Positions 51,904 to 61,275 of a stretch of DNA of 64,000 bases are shown in pieces. The notes below the pieces were generated by a model. That model ran no database searches, had not been told where the DNA came from, and was given only the letters and a program-made list of their open reading frames with translations. Location: contig NZ_JADBGB010000004.1 in NCBI RefSeq assembly GCF_015220045.1, positions 1 through 64,000 on the forward strand, read 5' to 3'. Position 1 is the stretch's first letter. Each line of letters begins with the position of its first letter. The position numbers and the translations under genes were made by a program. Source of the DNA: Marivivens aquimaris (GTDB lineage Bacteria; Pseudomonadota; Alphaproteobacteria; Rhodobacterales; Rhodobacteraceae).

Positions 51904-52628
51904 CACATCATCTCTCCAAAGGCGGCCTCGACAGATTTCTGATCGGTGCGCCAAGCATCGAAGACATCCGCTGCGGATGCCGGGTAGACGTCCTCATGGC
52001 CCGCGACGACGGCGGCCAGAACATCGCGCACGACGGCCTCGGGGCTGTCCTTGGGGGCGTCGACGCCCGCGAGCATGTCGGTGTCGATGCCAGCAGGAAA
52101 CGCGTTTATGATCTGGATGCCTTTGGGCCGCAGATAGGCACGCAAGGACATGGCCATCGACCATGCCGCTGCCTTCGATGCGTTGTAGCCCGCAAAGCCC
52201 GGCGCACTGACGAATGACAGAAGCGTCAGCATGTTGACCACAGCCCCACCGCCATTGGCCTCGATGATCGGCGTGAAGGCTTGTGTCATGCGGCGCAAGC
52301 CGTCGTTGTTGACCGCCATATCCGTGGCCAACCCGGCATCGGTCGCCTCAAGAGCACCGCCAAATGTCAGGGAGCCCGCGTTGTTGATGAGCAAATTGAC
52401 ATCGCCTGCCGCTTGTGCAGCAGCCTCAACGGAACCAGAATCCGTGACATCAAGCTGAAGCGGGACAACGCGGCCCGGGTCGAGGGCAACCGTGGCGCCA
52501 AGGCTGTCCGGATTGCGCGCACAGGCGTAGACTTTCGCAGCCCCGGTCTTGATCAGTTGAGCCACATATTCCTGTCCGACGCCGCGATTGGCGCCCGTGA
52601 CAAGAACGATTGAGTCTTGGATTTCCAT
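51903..52628 (-). CDS. Short-chain dehydrogenase/reductase 2
   Basis: 241 residues from MEIQDSIVLVTGANRGVGQE. It carries TGANRGVG, LLINNAGSLTFGGALEAT and YNASKAAAWSMAMSLRA with the catalytic YxxxK. The serine is in NMLTLLSFVSAPGFAGYN. It is the first gene of the operon and lies divergent from a LysR gene that probably controls it. Confidence 0.9.
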   Translation of the reverse strand: MEIQDSIVLVTGANRGVGQEYVAQLIKTGAAKVYACARNPDSLGATVALDPGRVVPLQLDVTDSGSVEAAAQAAGDVNLLINNAGSLTFGGALEATDAGLATDMAVNNDGLRRMTQAFTPIIEANGGGAVVNMLTLLSFVSAPGFAGYNASKAAAWSMAMSLRAYLRPKGIQIINAFPAGIDTDMLAGVDAPKDSPEAVVRDVLAAVVAGHEDVYPASAADVFDAWRTDQKSVEAAFGEMM

Positions 52629-52668
52629 GAGTGCTCTCCATGAGTTGGTTTGATGGAGAACAATTACT

Positions 52669-52718
52669 CGTGCGAAAAAAGTTGAAAAAGTCTTCCGTGC
52701 GAACAGCAATCGTGCAAA
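52669..52718. promoter_or_regulatory. Divergent SDR-lysR control region with three repeats
   Basis: CGTGCGAA at 52669-52676 and 52696-52703 and CGTGCAAA at 52711-52718, all in the same direction, lie in the 100-bp gap. They are candidate binding sites for the LysR protein. Confidence 0.4.
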
Positions 52719-52728
52719 ATATGCATTA

Positions 52729-53622
52729 ATGAATATCAACGACCTCAAGATTGTCTCGCTCGTAGCAGAGCAGGGAAGCTTCGCCGCGGCATCCCGTGTT
52801 CTGTCCGTCGATCCGTCCTCGGTCTCGCGGACAGTGGCGGCTGTCGAGGCCAGATTGGGTCTGCGGCTGTTTCGGCGCTCCACTCGTTCATTGTCCGCTA
52901 CCGAAGAGGGCAAAATCTATCTCAGTCGGCTACGACCTTTGTTGGACGAGCTGGATCAGGCCCAAGACGCCGCCCGCGAAGTCTCCCGCCGACCATCGGG
53001 CACCTTGCGCCTGACCGCCTCGGTCGCCTTTGCGCACAAATGCATCGTGCCGCACCTTTCAGACTTTCAGGCGCTCTATCCCGATATCGCGCTCGAAATC
53101 CTGCCAAGCGACGCTAACCTCGACCTTACGGCAAACGCGATCGATCTTGCGATCCGGCTCGCTCCGTCCCCGTCCGGCGACCTTGTCAGTACAAAGCTGA
53201 TGGGCACGGTTTATCGGGTCATTGCATCGCCAGAGTATCTTTCCCGCTCCGGGCCCCTGTCGAAACCAGAGGACCTGCAGGCCCATAACTGCCTGCGATT
53301 CGCACTGCCAGAATTTCGAACCCGCTGGCGCTTTCGGTCCGGTGGGGACGCGCCGACGGACGTCCCGGTGTCAGGAAACCTGATCATCGCGAATGCCTTG
53401 TCGCTTCGACAGGCCGCGCTCAATGGCCTCGGCCCAGCCTTGCTGGCCGATTGGTTGATCAACGATGATATCGCGCGAGGAACGCTTGTGGACCTTTTTC
53501 CGGACACCGATTGCACAGCAACGGAATTCGATACAGCGGCCTGGGCCCTGTATCCCTCGCGCAGCTACCTGCCCAGCAAAGTGCGCGTTGCGATCGACTT
53601 CTTGCGTGAGAAGTTGAGGTAG
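52729..53622 (+). CDS. LysR-family transcriptional regulator
   Basis: 297 residues, the family norm. The N-terminal helix-turn-helix (VAEQGSFAAASRVLSVDPSS followed by VSRTVAAVEARLGLRLFRRS) and the two-lobed co-inducer domain (ALYPDIALEILPSDANLDLT, IDLAIRLAPSPSGDLVSTKL) are typical. It is divergent from the SDR operon and probably regulates it. It belongs to the CrgA-like group judged by RSTRSLSATEEGKIYLSR. Confidence 0.93.
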   Translation: MNINDLKIVSLVAEQGSFAAASRVLSVDPSSVSRTVAAVEARLGLRLFRRSTRSLSATEEGKIYLSRLRPLLDELDQAQDAAREVSRRPSGTLRLTASVAFAHKCIVPHLSDFQALYPDIALEILPSDANLDLTANAIDLAIRLAPSPSGDLVSTKLMGTVYRVIASPEYLSRSGPLSKPEDLQAHNCLRFALPEFRTRWRFRSGGDAPTDVPVSGNLIIANALSLRQAALNGLGPALLADWLINDDIARGTLVDLFPDTDCTATEFDTAAWALYPSRSYLPSKVRVAIDFLREKLR

Positions 53623-53743
53623 AGCAAGGGAGCCGGACATAGAAGGAATCGGCGTCGCGAGCTCGGCCTGTGTGTGACGAACGGCAGCTTTGAAAGGCTG
53701 CGCCGCAGCGAATGAAACAAAGGCTAGTTGTCCGCAAAGGTCG

Positions 53744-54823
53744 TCACCGCCTGCCGAGGCGCCCCAACCTTGAAAGCTGCGCCAGCATTCGGGCGCCGGT
53801 TCCGGTCCCGTCGCCGGCGGGGGATGCGGTTGCCCCGCCCGCAGTATTGGGTCGGCTCGGCAAGGCTTGCACGCCGAAGAATTGTCGCGCGCGAAGTGCT
53901 GCGTATTCCGCGCCAGTCGCACCTCCGATGGCGTACCGGTTGTAGACTTGTTGGCTGCCAGCGAGCCCTTGGGCAAAGGCATAGCTACCGCCGAAGCCGG
54001 CCGAGAGTGCCGGCATCATGATGTTTCCGGAAATCGCTCGAACCAGGAATGGCGTAGCTATGATGAATCCCTTTGCCATCAGCACCATCATGAAGAACGG
54101 AATGAGCGCGCCGATGTTGGAGGCGCCTTCCGGGTCGCCCAGTTCAGCAAGAAGCGCACGCGAGACACCCGTGATGGTCGCAAATACGCCGGCAACAACG
54201 ATGGGGTACATCGCAAAGGAAATCAGCGCCGAAAGCCAGCGCGCGAAATATTCCTTGGTCACGTCGAAGAGGGTCAGGAAAATCATGACCGGCGCGATAC
54301 CGATCAGCAGAGCGATCATGAGCCTGGACGCAACGACGATAAACGCCGCCAAGCCACCGAGGATCGAGAGCAGCAAAACCCCAAGAGTGTCTAGCAGGGC
54401 ACCTGCCATCCAGTTCAGTTCAGACCCCGCGGCATTCAAATAGTCCCCGAGTGCCGCGATCAGGTCATCGAACTCCTCTGCGAAGGTGCCAGACGGTCCG
54501 GGTGATCCGCCGCCGACCGAGGCCACAAGCGATCCTGCAATGCTGTCGATCCCATTTAGGATCGCCGCAGCAAGGATGTTGAACTGAACCCAGTTGGTTG
54601 CAAATGCGCCTATCAGTCCGATCTTCACAGCGAGCCAGAAGGCCGTGCGCCCGTCCATGGCGCGATACTGGTAGATCGTGTTGACGAAAACCAGAATGAC
54701 AACGAGCGTAGTGCCGAGTACGAGTATCGTTCCGACTGTTGCGGCGACCGCTCCGAATTGCGTCTCGGCAGCGGTATTAAGATAGCCTTCAGCCGTTTCC
54801 ACGAAGTAGGTGACGACGCTCAT
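53744..54823 (-). CDS. virB6: VirB6 inner-membrane channel component
   Basis: 359 residues with about six membrane helices, including GTILVLGTTLVVILVFVNTI, ALLIGIAPVMIFLTLFDVTK and ALIPFFMMVLMAKGFIIATP. The pattern SRLMIALLIGIAPVMIFLTL followed by FARWLSALISFAMYPIVVAG is a VirB6/TrbL signature. The C-terminal 60 residues are rich in glycine, alanine and threonine. It is the last gene of the VirB operon, 6 bp behind the upstream gene. Confidence 0.88.
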   Translation of the reverse strand: MSVVTYFVETAEGYLNTAAETQFGAVAATVGTILVLGTTLVVILVFVNTIYQYRAMDGRTAFWLAVKIGLIGAFATNWVQFNILAAAILNGIDSIAGSLVASVGGGSPGPSGTFAEEFDDLIAALGDYLNAAGSELNWMAGALLDTLGVLLLSILGGLAAFIVVASRLMIALLIGIAPVMIFLTLFDVTKEYFARWLSALISFAMYPIVVAGVFATITGVSRALLAELGDPEGASNIGALIPFFMMVLMAKGFIIATPFLVRAISGNIMMPALSAGFGGSYAFAQGLAGSQQVYNRYAIGGATGAEYAALRARQFFGVQALPSRPNTAGGATASPAGDGTGTGARMLAQLSRLGRLGRR

Positions 54824-54829
54824 GGAACC

Positions 54830-55234
54830 CTACCAGTTTCCAGCAGCTTCGCAGATTGGCATGGCTTCGCGCCGAAGCTCATTGGCCTGGCGTCGGTACG
54901 TGGACGTCGCTTCCACGATGTCCCAGTATTCAGATGCGGCGAAATGCTCGAAGTAGACGCCTTCAGCTGCCTCCCAAGTCGGATACCGCGTTGGACATTC
55001 ACAGCTTTGGGCTTCAACGATGCGTCGCATGCTCTCAGCCCGATAAATCTGTTGGATCAGGAGCCGTTTGTGGGACTCGCGCACATCTATGTTTTGCATC
55101 CACTGCGGCTCTGGAGGCTGGTCGGGACAGACATCTGGCTGGTTATCGAGCGTTGGGATCAGGTTCCGTTCAGCGACGCCGGCGGTTGTGCAGAGAGCGA
55201 TGAGCAGGCCTGCTGACGCAACGACCCGCATCAT
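54830..55234 (-). CDS. Exported conserved protein of the VirB operon
   Basis: 134 residues with a signal peptide (MMRVVASAGLLIALCTTAG). It has six cysteines in the mature part (CPDQPPEPQW, SCECPTRYPTWEAAEG, PICEAAGNW), suggesting periplasmic disulfides. It overlaps DUF4177 by ATGA and precedes virB6. No family recognised. By position it is likely an assembly factor or an entry-exclusion-type protein. Confidence 0.68.
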   Translation of the reverse strand: MMRVVASAGLLIALCTTAGVAERNLIPTLDNQPDVCPDQPPEPQWMQNIDVRESHKRLLIQQIYRAESMRRIVEAQSCECPTRYPTWEAAEGVYFEHFAASEYWDIVEATSTYRRQANELRREAMPICEAAGNW

Positions 55235-55419
55235 TCTGAAGCCACCTTCGTCGCCAAAGATTCACGCTTCAAGAACGTGGTATAGCCGTAGTCACCTGCT
55301 TCAGCTGTAATGACTTCCCATCCCTCTGCGCCGCGCTCATTCAAGGCGCTTCGCATCGCGTCGTAGTCCTTTTGCTTCTTCACCTGGAAAAACAAGATGT
55401 CATATTCAAAGGTCCTCAT
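55231..55419 (-). CDS. DUF4177-like small protein
   Basis: 62 residues, MRTFEYDILFFQVKKQKDYD then LNERGAEGWEVITAEAGDYG. The LNxxGxxGWEVI core matches DUF4177. It overlaps both neighbours by ATGA, so it is translated with virB11. Function in the secretion system unknown. Confidence 0.72.
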   Translation of the reverse strand: MRTFEYDILFFQVKKQKDYDAMRSALNERGAEGWEVITAEAGDYGYTTFLKRESLATKVASE

Positions 55420-56402
55420 TGGGAAGCTCCGATCTCATTGGCGCCGGGGAGGTAGAATTCGGTGATGCCGCGCCTGCCGTCGTGGCGACCGGCCTGGATG
55501 ATCACATCGATGGAATTCTCGATGTACTGGATCATGTCGGCATAGGTCATGGGGATCTCTGTTTTGAGGGCCGCGATCGCGAGCCGCTGTACGGCCAATT
55601 GCGGGGTTTCGGCGTGTAGCGTGGTCATGGACCCCCCATGGCCGGTGTTGATGGCTTCTAGAAAGGTCATTGCCTCCTTGCCCCGCACCTCGCCGAGGAT
55701 GATCCGGTCGGGGCGCATGCGCAGCGTGGCAGTGAGCAGAACATCGGCTGTCTGGAATTCCGCGTCGCGGTTGGCGATCAGGGTCACGGCATTCGGCTGG
55801 GTCGGCAGAAGCTCGGCGGCTTCTTCGATGGTGACGATGCGTTCTTCGGCAGGCACATGAGCGAGGATCTTGCGCGCGGCGACGGTCTTGCCGGTGGAGG
55901 TGCCGCCCGAGACGATCATGTTGAGCTTGTTGTCGACGCAGAACGCCAGCGCATCGTCGATGACGCCCGCAGCGACCACCTCCCGCAGTTCCCGGGTTTT
56001 CTCGAGGCGGAGTTCTTCGAGTTTGCGCTCCTTGCCATACAGGAAATCGAGCGCGATCCCGCCGAGCGGCAGGCTCGAAAAAAACCGCAGGCTGATCGAC
56101 ATGGCCGAGAGCACGGCAGGCGGGGTGATGACCTGCGCTCGGATCGGTCGGCCCTTGTAGGTGATCGAGACCGAGACGATCGGGCGATCCTTACTCATCG
56201 TGGTGTTGGCGGAAGAGGCGATCTGGTTGCCGAGGTCCTTCACTTCGGTTGCGGTCAGCTTCTGGTCCAGCTGCCGCATGAAATGATCGCCCTGGAATTC
56301 TCCCCAACAGGTCCCGTCGGGGTTGATGCAGATCTCGATGACATCGTTGCGGGCGGCGGCGTCGATCCGATCAAGCGAGGTCTGGAGATAGCTCAGCGAC
56401 AT
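55416..56402 (-). CDS. virB11: VirB11 secretion ATPase
   Basis: 328 residues. Walker A is MIVSGGTSTGKTVAARKILA (about residues 161-180), the Asp/Glu box RIVTIEEAAELLPTQPNAVT, Walker B RPDRIILGEVRGKEAMTFLE and the His box NTGHGGSMTTLHAETPQLAV. It powers pilus assembly and substrate transfer at the inner membrane. Confidence 0.95.
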   Translation of the reverse strand: MSLSYLQTSLDRIDAAARNDVIEICINPDGTCWGEFQGDHFMRQLDQKLTATEVKDLGNQIASSANTTMSKDRPIVSVSITYKGRPIRAQVITPPAVLSAMSISLRFFSSLPLGGIALDFLYGKERKLEELRLEKTRELREVVAAGVIDDALAFCVDNKLNMIVSGGTSTGKTVAARKILAHVPAEERIVTIEEAAELLPTQPNAVTLIANRDAEFQTADVLLTATLRMRPDRIILGEVRGKEAMTFLEAINTGHGGSMTTLHAETPQLAVQRLAIAALKTEIPMTYADMIQYIENSIDVIIQAGRHDGRRGITEFYLPGANEIGASQ

Positions 56403-56406
56403 GGGC

Positions 56407-57786
56407 TCAGAAAATCTCCAGATCGCGGTCGACCATCACCGTGACGCGGGCCCCTTGGTCGACATAGATGACGGGGCCGATGGAGAGATAGTCGCCAATC
56501 ACGCTGTCCGTGGCATCGGCAAGATCATCACCCACGTCTTCGAGCACATCCGCGGCGGTCTCTTCCTGAACATTTGCGGCGGCGGCGCTTGGGGCTGCCG
56601 AAATCAGTGAAATCAACGCCGCCGAGCCGAAACGCTCATCGAAGCGGGTATCGACAAAGCCGGTCACGCCCGAGCGGCCCAACTCATCACCGCCGAAGGA
56701 GCTGATCTGGATCGTCTGATTGTCAGGCAGGATGATCCGGTCCCAGGCGATGGTGACGCGGCGCTGCGCGATATCAACGCCGGAACGATATCGCCCGATC
56801 AGGCGGGATCCGCGCGGGATCAGGAGGCGCGCGCCATCGAAACTGAACACATCTTCGGACACGACGGCCCGGGTCTGGCCGGGCAGGGAACTGTCGAGGG
56901 CGGTCTCCATGACGGCCTGGATCATCGTGCCCTGGATGATGGTGTTGGACGGATTGGCGATGACCTCGGCTTGCGACACGGACGTGGGCAGCGCGCCGTT
57001 CAGCACGAAATCCGTCACTTCGCCAAAGGTGCGCTCGGTCAGCGCCGTCTCATTCGCACCGGACGTGCCGCCAAAGGCGATGGTGGGCGAGGTGATGCGG
57101 CGCTCCTGAAACGCACGTTCTTCAGCCGCGCGGCGTTCAAGTTCCGCGAGCCGTCTTGCTTCCTGCTCGCGACGCAGCCGTTCTTCTTCCCGAGCGCGCA
57201 ATTCGTCCTCAGTGGGGCCGATGGGTGCCGGAAGCGGGCGATTGGCTTCGAGTTGCGCAAGTTCGAGGTCCATGCGGAGTTGCTCCAGCTCGCGGTCGCG
57301 CGCCGTGAGCTCATCGCGAAACTGCTGTTGCGCGGCTTCCGAGGCGGACTGCAGCGCCGCGATCTGGGCGGTTAGTGCATCGATGGCTTCGGCGGCAGCG
57401 GTATCTTCTTCGACCACCGGTTCGGGCGCGTTGCGCAACTCCTCGATCTGGGCCTGAAGGGCGGCGAGCTGCGCCAGAAGCTCGGCATTCGGTTCCACCG
57501 GTTCCGGCGCGACCAAAACGACTTCGGGCTCCGGTGGGGGAAGGGTTTCGATGGCGCCGAACCCGTCGCCTTCGTTCTGGAACACGTCTGGCGTGGCCGT
57601 GGGCAGGGCTTCTTCTTCCTCGGGTTGGGACAGGAGATAGAGCAATGCACCGCCGGCACCGATCACGAGGACGACGACCAAAGCGAGCAGCGGTGAGCGC
57701 CGTGGGGCAGGGGGCGAACTTGCGCCTTTGCCTTGTTCTAGAGCAGCGAGACGTTTCTCCAGGTCCGCGTTTCCGGTGTCGCTCAT
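56407..57786 (-). CDS. virB10: VirB10 channel scaffold
   Basis: 459 residues from MSDTGNADLEKRLAALEQGK. The ATG at 57786 overlaps the virB9 stop (ATGA). One N-terminal membrane helix (LLALVVVLVIGAGGALLYLL), a long acidic proline- and glutamate-rich periplasmic region with a coiled coil, and the C-terminal TrbI-like domain (IIQGTMIQAVMETALDSSLP, ARLLIPRGSRLIGRYRSGVD, GVTGFVDTRFDERFGSAALI). It spans both membranes and links VirB9 to the ATPases. Confidence 0.94.
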   Translation of the reverse strand: MSDTGNADLEKRLAALEQGKGASSPPAPRRSPLLALVVVLVIGAGGALLYLLSQPEEEEALPTATPDVFQNEGDGFGAIETLPPPEPEVVLVAPEPVEPNAELLAQLAALQAQIEELRNAPEPVVEEDTAAAEAIDALTAQIAALQSASEAAQQQFRDELTARDRELEQLRMDLELAQLEANRPLPAPIGPTEDELRAREEERLRREQEARRLAELERRAAEERAFQERRITSPTIAFGGTSGANETALTERTFGEVTDFVLNGALPTSVSQAEVIANPSNTIIQGTMIQAVMETALDSSLPGQTRAVVSEDVFSFDGARLLIPRGSRLIGRYRSGVDIAQRRVTIAWDRIILPDNQTIQISSFGGDELGRSGVTGFVDTRFDERFGSAALISLISAAPSAAAANVQEETAADVLEDVGDDLADATDSVIGDYLSIGPVIYVDQGARVTVMVDRDLEIF

Positions 57787-58481
57787 GATCCGACCCCCGC
57801 AGGTGGTGTGGCCTCGATACAGACCACCTCTTCCCCGATCCGCAGCACCCATTGCCTGTTCACCCCGGAAACCCGGATCACGCCATCCTCGGTGGCTTGC
57901 GTGTTGACCGTCCGTTCGCGGCCATTCGCGTAGCGAAAGATCGCGGGCACCGGCGCGTTCCGCGGGAATTCGAAATACGTGAAGGTCCCGTCATCCCAGA
58001 CGCGGGTCGGGGTGAACTCGGTGCGCGCGCTGGCACCGTAGTTGTAGTTCGGCGCTTGGGCCGCGATGGCACGCGTGGGACGCGCATTGTCTTCAGGATA
58101 GCGGAACTGGACCACGTAGAAGGTCGGGCTGCGGGTCTCCTGGACGTTGAAGTAGTAGCTGCGGCGGTTGGTATAGACGGTCACATTGGTATGAACGCCG
58201 CGGGCAACGGGCTTGATCGCGAAGGCCTGCCCGCCCGGCACGCCGTCGATTTCGAAGCCTTCCGTGTCGCCGGCGATGATCGAGCGGATGCTTTCGCCCT
58301 CGCCAAACTCGATGGTGGTCACATGGGTCAGCGAGACATTGAGGCGATAGACCTGACCTTCTTGATAGGTGGCCAAGCGCACGCGATTGTCATTAGGCCC
58401 GCCACGCGGGATGGCTTCGGCTGCGACCAGACCCGGCAGCAAAACGATAAAGACAACAACTGTAATTCGTACGAGCAACAA
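57783..58481 (-). CDS. virB9: VirB9 outer-membrane channel component
   Basis: 232 residues with a signal peptide (VVVFIVLLPGLVAAEA). N-terminal beta domain (DNRVRLATYQEGQVYRLNVS, FAIKPVARGVHTNVTVYTNR) and C-terminal domain (TPTRVWDDGTFTYFEFPRNA, VNRQWVLRIGEEVVCIE) fit VirB9/CagX. It forms the outer ring with VirB7 and VirB10. Confidence 0.94.
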   Translation of the reverse strand: MLLVRITVVVFIVLLPGLVAAEAIPRGGPNDNRVRLATYQEGQVYRLNVSLTHVTTIEFGEGESIRSIIAGDTEGFEIDGVPGGQAFAIKPVARGVHTNVTVYTNRRSYYFNVQETRSPTFYVVQFRYPEDNARPTRAIAAQAPNYNYGASARTEFTPTRVWDDGTFTYFEFPRNAPVPAIFRYANGRERTVNTQATEDGVIRVSGVNRQWVLRIGEEVVCIEATPPAGVGS

Positions 58482-58483
58482 GA

Positions 58484-59137
58484 TCAGTTCTCCAATCTGT
58501 CGGAGCGGATGGAATATTCGAGGACCGTAAAGCCAAAAGGATTGGTCCAGACCTCATCGATGGAGCGGCGAGTCTCAGGGCGGAACTCGAAGAGAAGCGT
58601 GGCGGTGAAGAGCCCGGTCTGGACGCCATTGATGGATGTCAGACGTTTGCGCAGGCGGACCGTGGCGCGGTTCGTTCCGATGCGATTGATGCTGAGGATT
58701 TCCACATCGAGACGGGCATTAGGGCCATAGATCGTCGGCGGGTAGTTCTCGTTGGCGCTGTTCCAGATCTGGCGCAGCCCGCTCTCGGCAGCCCCGTCCG
58801 AGCGGCGCAAGACGCTGCGGATGCGCAGATCGTTGTCGAGCTGGTTATAGACCTCTCGGTCGGTCACATAGCGGAAGACCTCCGCCTCGATGACCGCCTG
58901 GTTGGCTGTGATCGAAGTCGCGCCGACCGAAGCCTCTGGCAGGGCAAAGCCTGTCTCGGGATCATAGGGCACGACCACAGGCGGCGGATCGACATCAAGG
59001 ATCGCGACAGCCGCGGCGCTCAGACATCCGATGATGCCGAAGATGAGCCCGATGAGCCCAAGGCGCTGCCAGAGCCGTTCGCGGCGCAGCGCCCCATAGA
59101 CCAGCTCTTCTTCGATGATGTCCTGTTCAGTAGCCAC
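58484..59137 (-). CDS. virB8: VirB8 assembly factor
   Basis: 217 residues. One N-terminal membrane helix (LGLIGLIFGIIGCLSAAAVA) and the NTF2-like periplasmic domain with VIEAEVFRYVTDREVYNQLD, LDVEILSINRIGTNRATVRL and FGFTVLEYSIRSDRLEN are typical. Confidence 0.93.
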   Translation of the reverse strand: MATEQDIIEEELVYGALRRERLWQRLGLIGLIFGIIGCLSAAAVAILDVDPPPVVVPYDPETGFALPEASVGATSITANQAVIEAEVFRYVTDREVYNQLDNDLRIRSVLRRSDGAAESGLRQIWNSANENYPPTIYGPNARLDVEILSINRIGTNRATVRLRKRLTSINGVQTGLFTATLLFEFRPETRRSIDEVWTNPFGFTVLEYSIRSDRLEN

Positions 59138-59154
59138 CCCTCATTCCCTCACGA

Positions 59155-59964
59155 TCAGTCAGCCCGCAGGTCCGGCAGGGTGAAATCCATGAAGCGCTGT
59201 TCCTCGGCGATAGTGGCGGCGTCGATCACGCCGCCCGTGCCGTCACCCACGGTTTGCACCGCTTCGAGCTGCCACATGGCGACGAGCGCGATCGCCAGTT
59301 CCGCCGTGACACGCGTGTTGAGATCGATGCTTTCCTTAAGCTCATCCATGTCATCGATCAGCCCGACGAGCCGGTCCACGCGTTCCAGTGACTGGCCGGC
59401 ATCGTCATAACTGTTCTGGGCGGCAGCAGAGACCAGCGCGCCGGTCGTGGCTTGCGTGGCCACGCGATTGGCCCCGGGATTGCCGCTGGTGGCCATTTCC
59501 GAGAGCGTGTCATCGTCAAATCCGAGATCGGCCAGGACCCGGTCCATCTGGGTTTCGATCTCGCCCGCACCGGAGCCCGACAGGCCGGAGAAATCCCCCG
59601 TCTTGATGGCTTCGATGGTGGCGAGGATATCGCCGAATTCCTGATCGAGCAGGCCGTTCAACTCGTCTTCCATCTCGGTGCGGATGATTTCCGGCAGTTC
59701 GGCAAGGCGGGTGAGGGCTTCATAGGTTCTTTGCAATTCGCCAAGTTGTTCCGTGAGTGTCGCAAGCTGTTCGCGGAGCTGCGTCAGCTGCTCGTTTTGC
59801 AGGATCTCGTCTTCGATCATCTGCCGCAGCTGCTGGATATTTTGCGCGATGTTCTGGGTGTCGACGACGGGCACACCTTGCGCAAGGGCAGGGGACAGTG
59901 TGCCGACATGCAAACCGATCCCAAGCGTCGTGGCCAAGGCCGTCCTCACGAGTAAGTCTCTCAT
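59155..59964 (-). CDS. virB5: VirB5-like minor pilus component
   Basis: 269 residues with a signal peptide (TTLGIGLHVGTLSPALAQ). The mature part is helical and coiled (IAQNIQQLRQMIEDEILQNE, LREQLATLTEQLGELQRTYE), as in VirB5/TrbJ. Its start overlaps the virB1 stop by one base. Confidence 0.85.
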   Translation of the reverse strand: MRDLLVRTALATTLGIGLHVGTLSPALAQGVPVVDTQNIAQNIQQLRQMIEDEILQNEQLTQLREQLATLTEQLGELQRTYEALTRLAELPEIIRTEMEDELNGLLDQEFGDILATIEAIKTGDFSGLSGSGAGEIETQMDRVLADLGFDDDTLSEMATSGNPGANRVATQATTGALVSAAAQNSYDDAGQSLERVDRLVGLIDDMDELKESIDLNTRVTAELAIALVAMWQLEAVQTVGDGTGGVIDAATIAEEQRFMDFTLPDLRAD

Positions 59965-61118
59965 CAGTCTATCTCCCTGATCGTGAATTCCATGAACGCG
60001 CCCTCGGCCATGCGGGCGCTGGCCTGGGCCAGCTCTTCGGCGGAGAGAACGCGGGTGCGCGCCGCCTGTAGCCGGATGCGGGCCGCGACGAGTCGCACGA
60101 GTTCGGCGCGGGCATAGGTGTTGAGCGCAACGCTCTCCTGCACATCCTCGGTCTCGGAAATCCGTTCGACGATATCCGCAATACGTAGGGCGGCTTGCCT
60201 GATCGCGGCGGGTGAGTTGTTGCCATAGAAGGCCGCGCCGTGCCCAGTGAGCGAGAGGTTGGCATTGGCCAGAAGCGCGGGGTCGATCGTGCCAAGCGCT
60301 TCGATCCCGCCGATACGGGTCAAATAGAGGTTATAGCGTTCGGGGATCACCTGGACGTAGTGCTGGGTCTCGCGAAAGGGTGGCACGCCGCCATACTCGA
60401 AAACCCGGCCGGGTCCCGCGTTATAGGCCGCGAGCGCATTGATGATATTGCCGTCGAAGGTGTTGAGCTGTGTCGCGAGATAGCGTGCACCGCCATGCAC
60501 CTGCAGGTAGGGGCTGTCATAGTATTCCGGATTGATGCCCAGATCGCTGGCGGTACCGGGCATGATCTGGGTGAGGCCAAAGGCGCCGACGGGAGAGCGT
60601 GCACCGATGGTGAAACGGCTTTCCTGCCAGATCAGCGCCTGTAGGAGTGCGCGCCATTGGACCGGGGAGAGGCCCGCGCGGCCAACGCCGGCAAAGCCGC
60701 TGGTCTCCTGAGCCACGCGGATAATGAGCTGCTCGATGTTTTCCGCCGCATCCCCGAACATCTGCGCACCGCCGGGATTGGGATCAATGTCACCCGTGCC
60801 ATAGACCGCCTCGACAGAGCGGGCTGGATCGCCACTGCCGCTTTCCAAGCCCGAGACCATCACCGGCAGTCCCTGACCGCCGAAGCTTGTCTGGGCATCG
60901 AGGATGCGCTGGAGTGTGGCCAATTGCTCGCGTTCGATCTCGGCAATGAGTTCGCGCACCGAAAGCTTGTCCGCCTGGATCGCAAGGTCGGTCTCGCGAT
61001 CGCCTGTTTCGACGATATCACGCGCGGTCAGCCCACTGTCATTGGTCGGCACGCCTTGAGACGAGGCCAGACCGGGCAGCAGGCAAAGCGCCACGATATG
61101 AGGCAGGCTAGACTTCAA
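59964..61118 (-). CDS. virB1: VirB1-like lytic transglycosylase
   Basis: 384 residues from a TTG start, with a signal peptide (PHIVALCLLPGLASSQ). The SLT domain is at about residues 150-290. The catalytic glutamate is in ALIWQESRFTIGARSPVGAF, and GLTQIMPGTASDLGIN and NALAAYNAGPGRVFEYGGVP are the other motifs. It opens the peptidoglycan for the channel. A roughly 90-residue C-terminal extension is unusual for the family. Its start overlaps the VirB7-like gene by 11 bp. Confidence 0.9.
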   Translation of the reverse strand: MKSSLPHIVALCLLPGLASSQGVPTNDSGLTARDIVETGDRETDLAIQADKLSVRELIAEIEREQLATLQRILDAQTSFGGQGLPVMVSGLESGSGDPARSVEAVYGTGDIDPNPGGAQMFGDAAENIEQLIIRVAQETSGFAGVGRAGLSPVQWRALLQALIWQESRFTIGARSPVGAFGLTQIMPGTASDLGINPEYYDSPYLQVHGGARYLATQLNTFDGNIINALAAYNAGPGRVFEYGGVPPFRETQHYVQVIPERYNLYLTRIGGIEALGTIDPALLANANLSLTGHGAAFYGNNSPAAIRQAALRIADIVERISETEDVQESVALNTYARAELVRLVAARIRLQAARTRVLSAEELAQASARMAEGAFMEFTIREID

Positions 61119-61275
61119 TGTCGCCCTCCGGCGCGCCGAGGGGCTTGAAGGTGCAATCTGGCGCGACGGGGGCCGTCGAGGCCAGGAAGGTGAAGCAATT
61201 GGCGTGCGGCTCCTGGTACTGGGCGCAGGAGGCCAGCGCGCCGAGCGACGTCACAGCTAGAAGAATACGAATCAT
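61108..61275 (-). CDS. virB7: VirB7-like lipoprotein
   Basis: 55 residues, MIRILLAVTSLGALASCAQY onward. The lipobox LASC at residues 14-17 gives a lipidated cysteine, and two more cysteines follow. The position between virB4 and virB1 and the size suggest VirB7, which anchors VirB9 in the outer membrane. The sequence is too short for a firm family assignment. It begins right at the virB4 stop. Confidence 0.72.
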   Translation of the reverse strand: MIRILLAVTSLGALASCAQYQEPHANCFTFLASTAPVAPDCTFKPLGAPEGDIEV

